Program-made: the position numbers and the translations under genes | The notes under the pieces: generated by a model | What the model saw: only the letters and a program-made list of their open reading frames with translations | Databases searched by the model: none | Told to the model about the DNA's origin: nothing | From: Thalassobium sp. R2A62 | Lineage (GTDB): Bacteria; Pseudomonadota; Alphaproteobacteria; Rhodobacterales; Rhodobacteraceae | DNA: 64,000 bases | Assembly: GCF_000161835.1 (NCBI RefSeq) | Contig: NZ_GG697169.2 | Span: 62,001 to 126,000, forward strand | Direction: 5' to 3' | In this document: piece after piece, positions 25,109 to 33,339 of the stretch | How positions within the stretch are numbered: the stretch's first letter is position 1 | Layout of the letters: each line of letters begins with the position of its first letter

Positions 25109-26179
25109 ATGGCGTTCATTTCGGAAATTAACTTCAAGGGGGAGGAGGCTGCCAATGAGTGGGTTGAGGTTGCACTTTCGCCGGATGACGACCCCAATGA
25201 CTTTGTGCTCAGCGTGTATCGTGGTAACGGCGCGTTGCATACGGGAGCGGGCGTTTCTGGTGGAGAAGTCAACTTAGGCACTCTAACGGGTGTGCCCGAT
25301 CCAGATGATCCGGGTTGGACAATTTACCAAATTCCCGTTGGGATGAAGAACAACTATCACGGCAGCGATGATGACGAAGCGTCCGGCCTTGCCTTGACCG
25401 ATATCTCTGCGGGCGGGGGCGTGATTGACTTTTATAGTGCCGAAAGACTTTCGCCGCTCACCCCAACAACTGGTGCTGCGGCTGGTGCTACTTCCGACAA
25501 TTCAATGGATAATTTGATACTGGAGGTAGGGGAAAGCGTTCAATGGGACTATGAGGGCAACCGGTACAATGACGATCTTACACCCGGTGATGCCCGCCTT
25601 GTCTGCTTCACCCGTGGCACCCTGATCAAGACCGATCAAGGCGAGCGTCCGATTGAAGAGCTTGCTGCTGGCGACATGGTGCTGACAATGGACCACGGCT
25701 ATCAGCCTACACGCTGGATCGGGTCGTCCAAACGAGCGGCCACAGGCGATCTTGCCCCCATTTTGATCCGCAAGGGTGCTCTCGGGAATGACCGTGATCT
25801 ACGCGTCAGCCCACAGCACCGTATGCTCCTGCAAGGCTGGCAGGCAGAGATGCTCTTTGGCGAACTTGAAGTGCTGGCAACAGCCAAGTCTCTGCTGAAT
25901 GACCAGACAATCCTGCGTGACGAAGGGGGTGAGGTGGAGTATTTCCACATGCTGTTTGATACCCACGAGATTATCTACGCTGAAGGCTGCCCTTCTGAGA
26001 GCTTCCACCCGGGCAAACAGGGCTGGACAGCCTTGGATCAAGCCACACGGGATGAGATCCTCACGCTCTTCCCACAGCTTGCTGACGGCAACTTCAACGA
26101 CTACGGCCCCGCCGCCCGCATGAGCCTCAAGCACAAAGAGGGCAAGCTCCTTGGGTCCTATATGGCTGGGAGCGTTTAG
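25109..26179 (+). CDS. Hint (hedgehog/intein) domain protein, paralog 1
   Basis: 356 residues from ATG 25109 (TAGGAGAACCT upstream). N-terminal part (residues 1-145, FISEINF...NEWVEVAL) is acidic and may be a lamin-tail-like fold, low confidence. The Hint_2-type domain begins at VCFTRGTLIKTDQGERPIEEL with the nucleophile-position Cys after ARL, and contains SPQHRMLLQG. Ends GSYMAGSV. Such proteins are common in Rhodobacteraceae, often with RTX-type proteins, and may self-process; not shown here. The C-terminal 210 residues are nearly identical to paralog 2 (32170-33255), the N-terminal third much less so. Confidence 0.88.
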   Translation: MAFISEINFKGEEAANEWVEVALSPDDDPNDFVLSVYRGNGALHTGAGVSGGEVNLGTLTGVPDPDDPGWTIYQIPVGMKNNYHGSDDDEASGLALTDISAGGGVIDFYSAERLSPLTPTTGAAAGATSDNSMDNLILEVGESVQWDYEGNRYNDDLTPGDARLVCFTRGTLIKTDQGERPIEELAAGDMVLTMDHGYQPTRWIGSSKRAATGDLAPILIRKGALGNDRDLRVSPQHRMLLQGWQAEMLFGELEVLATAKSLLNDQTILRDEGGEVEYFHMLFDTHEIIYAEGCPSESFHPGKQGWTALDQATRDEILTLFPQLADGNFNDYGPAARMSLKHKEGKLLGSYMAGSV

Positions 26180-26213
26180 CGCTTGATCTAAGTCAAGTCA
26201 CGGCTTGTCAGAG

Positions 26214-26410
26214 TTTTGGCCCGAGGACCGCGTAAGCCAAGAGTGTGGCTTAGGTCATCTGGTTGGTTCGAGTAGCTGTTGGCCCATACCAAGATGACAA
26301 CCGTCCCAGCCAAGTGCATCTCGCAGTCATACCATTGGCACTACTGGTCGAGACTTACGTTAACCTGACGTCTTAAGGCGCAACCCATGAACACAGAGCT
26401 ATCTGCGGTA
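26214..26410 (+). repeat. About 195-bp inverted repeat, copy 2 (partner 20397-20591)
   Basis: Starts in the sequence just after the Hint gene (TTTTGGCCCGAGGACCGCG), continues through CTGGTTGGTTCGAG and CTCGCAGTCATACC and ends within the first codons of the zinc-ribbon gene. Collinear with the reverse complement of 20397-20591. Confidence 0.75.
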
Positions 26411-26581
26411 TCTGACAAACGGATGGACATCACGTGCAGTGCCTGTGGCCATAAGTTCAGTTACAAGGTTGATGATTTAGTCCTCGCAACCAGTGACGAC
26501 ACCACCACCCATGAGGTGCGTCAGAGGGCCGTGTGCAGGGGTTGTGGAGTTAGGGGTAATAACATCTATGTCATCACTTAG
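26387..26581 (+). CDS. Small zinc-ribbon protein
   Basis: 64 residues with two CxxC knuckles (CSACGHKFSYK and CRGCGVRGN) spaced about 32 residues apart, a typical zinc-ribbon layout. Ribosome site AAGG about 8 bases before ATG. No further domain. The last 65 bases, together with 130 bases beyond, are repeated at 27370-27551. The function could be nucleic-acid or protein binding. Confidence 0.6.
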   Translation: MNTELSAVSDKRMDITCSACGHKFSYKVDDLVLATSDDTTTHEVRQRAVCRGCGVRGNNIYVIT

Positions 26582-26707
26582 ATGAGCCTGTGCGGGCCTC
26601 TGTGTGAGCATAAGGGCTATCGCTAACGTAATGACCAGTCGACATGGTTGATTGCTTCGCGTAGCCCCTTTGGCGCAAGGCCCTCTGAGTAGTTCCCAAA
26701 CGTCGGC
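26515..26707 (+). repeat. Direct repeat, copy 1 (partner 27370-27551)
   Basis: Shared segments include GCGTCAGA-GG, TGCAGGGG-TGTGG, GATGAGCCTGT-CGGGCCTCTG, TGGTTGATTGCTT and CCCTCTGAGTAGTTCCCAAA. Covers the 3' end of the zinc-ribbon gene and the 3' end of the convergent broken gene on the minus strand. Confidence 0.82.
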
Positions 26708-26906
26708 ATGTCTTGGGTGTAGCCCATGAGGCGATCAACAACATTTGTTAGGTACGGAAATCACCCCAGTCTTTACACGCCAGTGCAGCCAGCTGGTTCT
26801 CTAGCATGTTTTTTGCCAGATACCCTGATCCGTAAGCCTGAGCGACAGTACTACTCTGAAGATATGTACGGATACCACGGTGCGTGATGTGTTTTAAAAA
26901 CTTCAC
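26623..26906 (-). pseudogene. Frameshifted gene of unknown function
   Basis: Reverse frame from GTG 26906 reads KFLKHITHRGIRTYLQSSTV..., LENQLAALACKDWGDF, then a one-base slip; the next frame continues YLTNVVDRLMGYTQDMPTFG and ends NHVDWSLR-stop at 26623. Both halves look coding, giving about 94 residues if repaired. It starts 3 bases after the GYD-like gene, so they were co-transcribed. The C-terminal 27 residues exist in a second copy (27446-27551 region). No family recognised. Confidence 0.5.
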
Positions 26907-26909
26907 TTT

Positions 26910-27239
26910 CTAGTCAACCACTGATTTGTAGGCTCCAAGCATAGATCCAGACTCTTGCATAGCTGACATCATACTATCGGTGTCGATAAGATCAATTATT
27001 GAGCCACCTGTGAATGTATCTGATGACATCACAACCATCATCAATCTGGCGTTCTTTTCAACGTCTGAATCTATAATCATTATTGCTTCACCAGTCGACG
27101 GAGAGAAGTAAACGCACTCGGTTGTAATACTAAGCGCCGCCGTCATTTTTTTAATTGCTTCACCTCGATCAGATGGCTTTGAAATCATCCCTCTGAAGCC
27201 GCTACCATTGTAGCTTGCCCGAACCAAATATTTAGTCAT
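26910..27239 (-). CDS. GYD domain-like protein
   Basis: 109 residues. The pattern YLVRASYNGSGFRGMI, a helix GEAIKKMTAAL, a central strand YFSPSTGEAIMIIDSDVEKNARLMMVVMSS and GGSIIDLIDTDSM agree with the ferredoxin-like GYD family, although the GYD tripeptide itself is not conserved (TGEA instead). Normal GYD length is 90-105. Function of GYD proteins is unknown. Upstream of the frameshifted gene on the same strand. Confidence 0.55.
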   Translation of the reverse strand: MTKYLVRASYNGSGFRGMISKPSDRGEAIKKMTAALSITTECVYFSPSTGEAIMIIDSDVEKNARLMMVVMSSDTFTGGSIIDLIDTDSMMSAMQESGSMLGAYKSVVD

Positions 27240-27369
27240 TGTTAAGATTCCTTCTAATATTTCGCCGCGCTGACAGTGCGTTTTTTAACGTTAATGGCTT
27301 CAGAGCGTATGTCTAGTTTAATCAACAGATTGGTTTAACTCACCCAACCAGACAACCCATAAGTCCATA

Positions 27370-27551
27370 AGTTGCGTCAGAAGGCCTTATGCAGGGGCTG
27401 TGGTGTAACACCTATGTCATCGCTTAGATGAGCCTGTACGGGCCTCTGTGTGGGTCTCAGGGCTATCGCTATCGCAATGACCAGTCCACATGGTTGATTG
27501 CTTTGCGTAGCCTTTTTAGCGCAAGACCCTCTGAGTAGTTCCCAAACGTCT
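27370..27551 (+). repeat. Direct repeat, copy 2 (partner 26515-26707)
   Basis: About 85 percent identical by eye to 26515-26707, with a deletion in the zinc-ribbon tail. On the minus strand it encodes TFGNYSEGLALKRLRKAINH and VDWSLR-stop, a second copy of the C-terminus of the broken gene at 26623. Confidence 0.82.
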
Positions 27552-27736
27552 GGGAGTTCATCATCGGTCCCGATGTCTGTACCCCTTGCTATAGCGATCT
27601 TTTTTTTCCATTCGATGATTAGGGGAAGGACTTTAACTTCAGCGACACTCAAGGACTCCGTCCGAGTGATTTCAGAAACCTGCGTCTGCCAATAGTTGAA
27701 CGTAAATCTTTTGGGATATTCAGATGAGCGTACCAC
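27377..27736 (-). pseudogene. Chimeric ORF / truncated gene of unknown function
   Basis: The reverse frame carries a natural-looking stretch (SSEYPKRFTFNYWQTQVSEI, VAEVKVLPLIIEWKKKIAIARG) up to TDDELP, then runs out of frame through direct-repeat copy 2. Its beginning coincides with the edge of the IS3 relic at about 27722, so it has probably lost its 5' end to that insertion and its frame to the repeat. No family match. Confidence 0.3.
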
Positions 27737-28427
27737 TGTCTGCGCGATGCTGGCGAGACCTGTTCAGAGAACCGTGTGGCACGTTTGGCCAGCTTTGGCA
27801 GGCATTGCAGCGCAGATCGGATACAAACGTCGACCTGGTCGATATGGCGGCAAGCCTGCAGTCGTCGCTGACAACACACTGGATCGACAGTTCGAGGTGG
27901 ATGCGCCTGATTGCGTATGGGTGACCGATATCACGTACATCAGGACCCATGAAGGCTGGTCGTACCTCGCTGTGGTCATCGACCTTTTCTCACGGCGTGT
28001 CGTTGGGTGGTCGATGCAGTCTCACATGACAACCGACCTAGCCCTACAAGCATTGCTGAGCGCCGTTTGGCGACGCAAACCAAAGCATAGGGTCTTGATC
28101 CATTCTGACCAAGGTTCCCAATTCACTGGCAAAGTGTGGCAATCTTTTCTCAGCAAACACAATCTGGATGCCAGCATGAGTAGGCGCGGGAATTGTCATG
28201 ATAACGCAGTCGCCGAGAGCTTCTTTCACTTGCTGAAACGGGAACGCATCAGGCGGCGGACGTACACCACGCGCGACACAGCAAGGCAGGACGTGTTCGA
28301 TTACATCGAGATGTTTTACAACCCGACTCGCAAGCACACCAACAACGGCATGCTGTCGCCAGTTGACTATGAAACAGAACAAAGGAAAATGAACGAGGCA
28401 GGCGTATAGGAAACTAGGGGCACCTCA
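27722..28427 (+). pseudogene. IS3-family transposase OrfB, 5'-truncated and frameshifted
   Basis: The intact part (QIGYKRRPGRYGGKPAVVADN, VWVTDITYIRTHEGWSYLAVV, HSDQGSQFTGKVW, GNCHDNAVAESFFHLLK) is an IS3-type integrase catalytic core with DDE residues, stopping at 28409. Upstream codons LRDAGETCSENRVARL lie in another frame, with a one-base shift near 27790, and the real start is missing. The right inverted end (TGAGGTGCCCCTAGTTTCC in reverse) is at about 28409-28427. Different subgroup from the element at 30032. Confidence 0.78.
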
Positions 28428-28616
28428 CAAGTCCTCTGAGTGCTTTTCGAACAGTAGGGTGTAGGCGTCTCTGAGAGGCGTCCGTAACTCTTCGTGGAGG
28501 ATGCTTCCTCCATCCCAAATCAGGGAATTTACAGGAAGTGTTCCGAGAACCCGTACGTACCTACAAAGTCCCTCATTCATGACGAGATTTTGCGAGTTTG
28601 TAGGTGACCCTGTCAT
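28425..28616 (-). pseudogene. Gene fragment truncated by the IS3 right end
   Basis: 63-codon reverse ORF (LVMNEGLCRYVRVLGTLPVN, SLIWDGGSILHEELRTPL) whose stop TGA is the first triplet of the IS3 end. The amino-acid composition looks genuine, and an ATG at 28616 follows TCCTGTCAATAA. It is most likely the 5' part of a gene of unknown function, cut by the insertion. Confidence 0.35.
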
Positions 28617-28635
28617 TTATTGACAGGAATGTCAT

Positions 28636-29790
28636 TCACTCGATTTGCCCTTTTTTCCGCGCTACTAAACTTTGTAGTATTTTTTCAGTTTCACCTAACA
28701 GCGCATTATTGTCATAATGCTCTTCCGCCATGAGGCGACTGTTATGCCCCATTTCCTTCCGGCTGTCAGACTCAAGAACCGTGTTCAGGTTTTCTGTATA
28801 ACCCACTTCATCTCTTTCATCAGCAAGGAAACCGTTTTTGCCATTAAAGACCGCTTCAGGAATGCCCGCGTGACGGGTCGAAACTATGACGCACCCACAA
28901 GCCATCGCCTCCTGAATCGCGGTGGGAAGGCCTTCAGTATTTCCATCTTTGGCTGTTACTGAGTGCTGCAAAAATACTTCGCTGTTCTCCAAGGCAGCTC
29001 GCACCTGATCATGCGTCCCTTTGCCGGGTAACTCAACGCGATCTTGTATCCCGAGGTCCCTGACTAAAGCGCGCGCTGCACTGAGCAATGGCCCATCGCC
29101 AATTATTGTCAATCGCGCTTCTGGATGATGTTTAGCAACGATCGCGAAGGCTCTTATCGTTGTCAGCGGCGCCTTTTTTTCAACCATTCGGCCAACCGCA
29201 ACGCAGGATTTGGGAGTCTTTTCACGGGGCATGAACCGGCGGACATTTACCCCCGATGGAATAACATGAGAATTGTCGTTTCGGATGCCATGCTCTGCAA
29301 GGTTGTCCAATAGAAATTGTGATACGGCAATAACGCCATCCAGCTTCGGTATGCAGGATCGGTATGCCTTAACAGTTGCAGTCCGGCGTAGGGCCTTAGA
29401 CGCATCAACGCCACGAAAATATGTAAAAATAGGAAGCCCAAGTTCTTTGGCCAATGGTCTGATCGGCAAAACCTGTGTCCCGAATTCCGACAAGATGAGC
29501 TCCACCTTTTGATCTCTCAAAAAGGCTTTCAGATCAGACCGAGCTTTGCCGTGAGGAATACGCATCGTACCATACTTCAGTCTGTTCATAAGCAGTGGAA
29601 GTGGCGATGTAATCAGTTTCTTAAGTGAAGGTTGACTTCTTCGAGTGTAAACAGGTTTAGCAAACGGGTTCTCCTGATTATAGCGAGCAGTTATGACGCA
29701 AGTGTTCCCGCCAAAAAGGCATTCAATGTGCCGATTTATGAACGTTTCTTGGTGCTTGTAGTAATCTCCAGTAACAATAGCCGTGCGCAT
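28636..29790 (-). CDS. Glycosyltransferase family 4 protein
   Basis: 384 residues from ATG 29790 (GGAGATTTT upstream). GT-B fold signs: N-terminal TAIVTGDYYKHQETF, central HVIPSGVNVRRFMPREK, CVAVGRMVEKKAPLTTIRAF, LTIIGDGPLLSAARAL and the C-terminal EGLPTAIQEAMACGCVIVST (the E-x7-E sugar-nucleotide motif) with GIPEAV. An open extension to 29892 is IS-derived. Probably adds a sugar to a surface polysaccharide. No other polysaccharide genes adjoin, so it appears to be an isolated transferred gene. The IS relic end begins 58 bases upstream. Confidence 0.88.
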   Translation of the reverse strand: MRTAIVTGDYYKHQETFINRHIECLFGGNTCVITARYNQENPFAKPVYTRRSQPSLKKLITSPLPLLMNRLKYGTMRIPHGKARSDLKAFLRDQKVELILSEFGTQVLPIRPLAKELGLPIFTYFRGVDASKALRRTATVKAYRSCIPKLDGVIAVSQFLLDNLAEHGIRNDNSHVIPSGVNVRRFMPREKTPKSCVAVGRMVEKKAPLTTIRAFAIVAKHHPEARLTIIGDGPLLSAARALVRDLGIQDRVELPGKGTHDQVRAALENSEVFLQHSVTAKDGNTEGLPTAIQEAMACGCVIVSTRHAGIPEAVFNGKNGFLADERDEVGYTENLNTVLESDSRKEMGHNSRLMAEEHYDNNALLGETEKILQSLVARKKGQIE

Positions 29791-29848
29791 AAAATCTCCA
29801 CTAGAGCAAAAATGTATATCAATGACCAAAGTTGAAAGTAGAGTGGGC

Positions 29849-30031
29849 TGTCCGTCGTCATATAAAATGGGACATGAGAGCGGTTTGAGCAATGGAGGCT
29901 CTGGCTCTTATGTGTGATTGATTATGCGGCTTGTTTTTGATGTTGCAAGCGGCGGTGTTTGATTGTCTGTTTCTTGATCCTTTTCCTTTCTCTGAGAATG
30001 GCTTTGCCGCGCCCGAAGTAGACGTCGGCAG
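29849..30031 (-). mobile_element. Right-end relic of an IS3-family element
   Basis: Reverse strand encodes DVYFGRGKAILRERKRIKKQ...QKQAA-stop, the C-terminus of a transposase very like that of the neighbouring element (DVYFGRDKAILKQRERIKRK). It ends with the same right end (TGTCCGTCGTCA at 29849). The rest of this copy is missing at the junction with the plus-strand element at 30032. Confidence 0.8.
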
Positions 30032-30117
30032 TGTCTGACGTCAGCGCCTATGGGTCCAAATAGGGTCATTTGCTAAGAGAGGGTTTGTTGCACATCGTAA
30101 CCACCGAGGAGTGGACG

Positions 30118-30495
30118 ATGAGAAAGACAACGAAGAGCCCTGGCGAGAAGATCGTCAAAGACATCAAGCGCGCCGACCACTGCCCGGCAGTCGAAACGCT
30201 GTTTCGATGAGAGGGGCGCAAACACTATTCATCTGAAGAGAAGATCAGGATCGTGTTGGATGGGCTGCGTGGCGAGGACAGCATTGCTGAGCTCTGCCGT
30301 CGTGAGAGCATATCGCAGGGCATCTACTACAAGTGGTCGAAGGACTTCATGGAAGCCGGGAAGAAGCGTCTGGCTGGGGACACCGCGCGCGCCGCAAACA
30401 GTGACGAAGTAAGGGAACTGCGGCGTGAAGCGAAGGATCTCAAGGAAGTTGTCGCGGAACAGACGCTTGAACTGCGTCTTCTCAAAAAAGCATGA
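30118..30495 (+). pseudogene. IS3 OrfA with in-frame TGA
   Basis: Frame from ATG 30118 (RKTTKSPGEKIVKDIKRA) reaches TGA at 30208-30210, after an apparent insertion (DHCPAVETLFR), then continues in the same frame with YSSEEKIRIVLDGLRGEDSI, AELCRRESISQ and a leucine-zipper-like tail (VRELRREAKDLKEVVAEQTL, ELRLLKKA) to 30495. The helix-turn-helix part could still be made from a start at 30253. The stop probably disables OrfA. Confidence 0.75.
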
Positions 30496-30517
30496 CAGGC
30501 GATGGGGGCGGCCTCGA

Positions 30518-31498
30518 ATGAGATACCCTGCATCTGAGAAGCTAGAGATCATCAGGCTGGTCGAAGGTTCGCATATGTCGGCGCGTCTGACACTGGCCAA
30601 GCTCGGCATTCCCCGCACCACATTCTACCGCTGGTATAATCGGTATCTGCAGCGTGGTGAAGCTGGATTGCAGGACCAATCTCCTAAGCCAAGGCACGTC
30701 TGGAACCGCATTCCCGACGCAGTGCGCCGCAAGGTGATCAAACTGGCGTTGAAGGAGACGGAATTGTCACCGCGAGAACTGGCGGTGACCTTCACTGACA
30801 AGGAAAGTTACTTTGTATCAGAGGCTTCGACGTATCGGATCCTCAAGGCACATGATCTGATCACCAGCCCAGCTTTCATTGTCATCAAAGCGGTCAGCGA
30901 GTTCAAAGACAAAACCACAGCGGTCAATCAGCTCTGGCAGACAGACTTTACCTACATCAAAGTTCTGGGATGGGGCTGGTTCTATCTCAGTACGGTCCTT
31001 GACGATTACAGCCGCTATATCGTCTCCTGGAAGCTCTGCACAAACATGCGGGCTGAAGACGTGACGGACACACTGGACCTCGCTCTTCGGGCATCTGGTT
31101 GCGATCAGGTGCATATCGTCCACAAGCCACGCCTGCTGAGTGATAACGGATCAAGCTACGTCTCAGGGGATCTGGCGGAATGGTTGCAAGACAAAGGCAT
31201 GAAGCACTCTCGCGGGGCACCGTATCATCCACAGACCCAAGGCAAGATTGAACGCTGGCATCAAACCTTGAAGAACCGCATCCTGTTGGAAAACTACTTC
31301 CTGCCGGGCGATCTCGAAGCCCAGATCGAAGCCTTCGTCGATCATTACAATCACCAGCGCTATCACGAGAGCATCAACAACGTCACACCCGCCGACGTCT
31401 ATTTTGGGCGAGATAAAGCCATTCTAAAGCAACGAGAAAGGATCAAACGAAAGACACTCGAAGCGCGACGCTTGCATCACCGCCAGCACGCCGCATAA
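30518..31498 (+). CDS. IS3-family transposase OrfB
   Basis: 326 residues from ATG 30518 (RYPASEKLEIIRLVEGSH). Helix-turn-helix start, then the integrase core: Asp in LWQTDFTYIKVLGWGWFYL, Asp in LLSDNGSSYVSGDL, Glu in GKIERWHQTLKNR. It ends with a basic tail (KAILKQRERIKRKTLEARRL). The frame overlaps the orfA end upstream, and an A6-G run at 30484-30490 precedes the junction. Intact, although orfA is broken. Confidence 0.92.
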   Translation: MRYPASEKLEIIRLVEGSHMSARLTLAKLGIPRTTFYRWYNRYLQRGEAGLQDQSPKPRHVWNRIPDAVRRKVIKLALKETELSPRELAVTFTDKESYFVSEASTYRILKAHDLITSPAFIVIKAVSEFKDKTTAVNQLWQTDFTYIKVLGWGWFYLSTVLDDYSRYIVSWKLCTNMRAEDVTDTLDLALRASGCDQVHIVHKPRLLSDNGSSYVSGDLAEWLQDKGMKHSRGAPYHPQTQGKIERWHQTLKNRILLENYFLPGDLEAQIEAFVDHYNHQRYHESINNVTPADVYFGRDKAILKQRERIKRKTLEARRLHHRQHAA

Positions 31499-31639
31499 TC
31501 AAACCAACAAGATGAGCCAAACTCTCTCTTAGTTTAAGCCGCCATTGGTCCCAAAAAACCTGACGACGGACACTCACCATTTTTCGCTCTTGGCCCGAAA
31601 GCAAGCCTGCGTTCTGAAAGACAGCGAATATACCCTAAA

Positions 31640-31780
31640 CTAATACAGCGGCCCGCAGCTTTGAGGCACGACTCTTTCGAACATGTTAAGCATCCAAAAG
31701 TATACAATTAGGCCTGTTACGTGCCCTAAACTGTTACTTTTCAGGCGACTGTTTTCATTGAGAAAGCAGTCGCTTGAAAC
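31640..31780 (-). repeat. Hint-gene upstream module, copy C (orphan)
   Basis: On the reverse strand: AAAACAGTCGCCTGAAAAGT, AACAGTTTAGGGCACGTAAC, AGGCCTAATTG, GATGCTTAACATG and TTCGAAAGAGTCGTGCCTC, collinear with copies A and B. What should follow is replaced by the IS3 right end at 31572. The inverted pair GCGACTG/CAGTCGC at about 31744-31775 may also serve as a terminator for the lipoprotein gene upstream. Confidence 0.65.
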
Positions 31781-31816
31781 ATTAGACCGGACTGGTCACG
31801 AGGAAGTGCGGATCCA

Positions 31817-32053
31817 TCACCTGGAGCGTTTAAGCCCTTCGTTAACACAGACGGCATCAGCGACTTGAACAGACATCTCTTCTGGTCTCCCAATAGATCG
31901 GTCCCACGTAACTTGCTCTCTCGTGTAAAGTTGGCAAGTCACTGGACCCTGCGCTGTAGAGACGACGACCGGTGCGGTTTCATAGTTCACAGCACTGAGG
32001 CATCCAGAAACTCCGAAAGCCAGCGGTATGACGAGATATTTAATTTTTGACAT
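31817..32053 (-). CDS. Small putative lipoprotein
   Basis: 78 residues with a clear lipoprotein signal (KIKYLVIPLAFGVSGC, lipobox GVSGC at residues 14-18), then a hydrophilic, Val/Thr-rich mature part of 60 residues with two further cysteines that may pair (VTCQLY, DAVCVNEG). GGAG lies about 10 bases before ATG. Downstream of Hint paralog 2 on the same strand, 116 bases apart. No family recognised. Confidence 0.65.
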   Translation of the reverse strand: MSKIKYLVIPLAFGVSGCLSAVNYETAPVVVSTAQGPVTCQLYTREQVTWDRSIGRPEEMSVQVADAVCVNEGLKRSR

Positions 32054-32169
32054 GTCTAGGACACTCCTTTTTTGTTTGCATTTTTGACAGCAGCCGTTCG
32101 AGAACTTTCCCAGTTAAGGTTCGTTCGGGCCAAAACTCTGACAAGCCGTGACCTGACTTAGATCAAGCG

Positions 32170-33255
32170 CTAAACGCTCCCAGCCATATAGGACCCAAGG
32201 AGCTTGCCCTCTTTGTGCTTGAGGCTCATGCGGGCGGCGGGGCCGTAGTCGTTGAAGTTGCCGTCAGCAAGCTGTGGGAAGAGCGTGAGGATTTCATCCC
32301 GTGTGGCTTGATCCAAGGCTTTCCAGCCCTGTTGGCCCGGGTGGAAGCTCTCAGAAGGGCAGCCTTCAGCGTAGATAATCTCGTGGGTATCAAACAGCAT
32401 GTGGAAATACTCCACCTCACCCCCTTCGTCACGCAGGATTGTCTGGTCATTCAGCAGAGACTTGGCTGTTGCCAGCACTTCAAGTTCGCCAAAGAGCATC
32501 TCTGCCTGCCAGCCTTGCAGGAGCATACGGTGCTGTGGGCTGACGCGTAGATCACGGTCATTCCCGAGAGCACCCTTGCGGATCAAAATGGGGGCAAGAT
32601 CGCCTGTGGCCGCTCGTTTGGACGACCCGATCCAGCGTGTAGGCTGATAGCCGTGGTCCATTGTCAGCACCATGTCGCCAGCAGCAAGCTCTTCAATCGG
32701 GCGCTCGCCTTGATCGGTCTTGATTAGGGTGCCACGGGTGAAGCAGACAAGGCGGGCATCACCGGGTGTAAGATCGTCATTGTACCGGTTGCCCTCATAG
32801 TCCCATTGAACGCTTTCCGCGTCTTCCTCGAGTACCCTGTAATCTATTGAATTGTCAGAAGTGGCACCGGCAGCCGCACCGGCTGTTGCTGTGATTGGCG
32901 CAATATCTACGCCGCTGTAAAAATCAACCACTCCCCCGCCGGGAGATATATCGGTCAAGGCAAGGCCGGATCCTTCGTCACCGTCGGAAGATGCGGTTTT
33001 AATCCCAACGGGAATCTGATAGATTGTCCAACCCGGATCATCTGGATCGGCCACAACAGAAACTGTTGTGGCGAACTCTAAATCACCTAAGTTGAATTCC
33101 CCAAAGAGAATGCCCGCTCCTGTATGCAACGTGCCGTTATCACGATATACGCTAAATACAAAATCATTGGGGTCGTCATCCGGTCCAAGTGCAACCTCGG
33201 CCCACTCGGTGGTAGCGTCCGATCCCTCGAAGTTGATTTCTGAAATGAACGCCAT
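32170..33255 (-). CDS. Hint (hedgehog/intein) domain protein, paralog 2
   Basis: 361 residues. Same architecture as paralog 1: acidic N-terminal domain (FISEINFEGSDATTEWAEVA), then the Hint_2-type domain starting VCFTRGTLIKTDQGERPIEEL, with SPQHRMLLQG and the same C-terminus GSYMAGSV. From SVQWDYEG onward only a handful of residues differ from paralog 1 (for example GQQGWKA against GKQGWTA), whereas the first 145 residues share about two thirds. AGGATCT precedes ATG. Upstream module copy B lies 85-185 bases before the start. Confidence 0.88.
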   Translation of the reverse strand: MAFISEINFEGSDATTEWAEVALGPDDDPNDFVFSVYRDNGTLHTGAGILFGEFNLGDLEFATTVSVVADPDDPGWTIYQIPVGIKTASSDGDEGSGLALTDISPGGGVVDFYSGVDIAPITATAGAAAGATSDNSIDYRVLEEDAESVQWDYEGNRYNDDLTPGDARLVCFTRGTLIKTDQGERPIEELAAGDMVLTMDHGYQPTRWIGSSKRAATGDLAPILIRKGALGNDRDLRVSPQHRMLLQGWQAEMLFGELEVLATAKSLLNDQTILRDEGGEVEYFHMLFDTHEIIYAEGCPSESFHPGQQGWKALDQATRDEILTLFPQLADGNFNDYGPAARMSLKHKEGKLLGSYMAGSV

Positions 33256-33339
33256 AGATCCTACTTTTTCATAGCTCTCATCACGCCAATGACAGCGGCG
33301 CCGCGCGGCGTATATCTGTTCATAAAATAGACGTCGGCG

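Larger units (their letters stand above)
30032..31572 (+). mobile_element. IS3-family insertion sequence (orfA/orfB)
   Basis: 1541 bp. Left end TGTCTGACGTCAG...TGGGTCC...CTAAGAGAGGGTTTG and right end (reversed) TGTCCGTCGTCAG...TGGGACC...CTAAGAGAGAGTTTG form about 55-bp imperfect inverted repeats. Contains a broken orfA and an intact orfB. Flanks show no target duplication, consistent with insertion next to the older copy and later loss. Confidence 0.85.
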
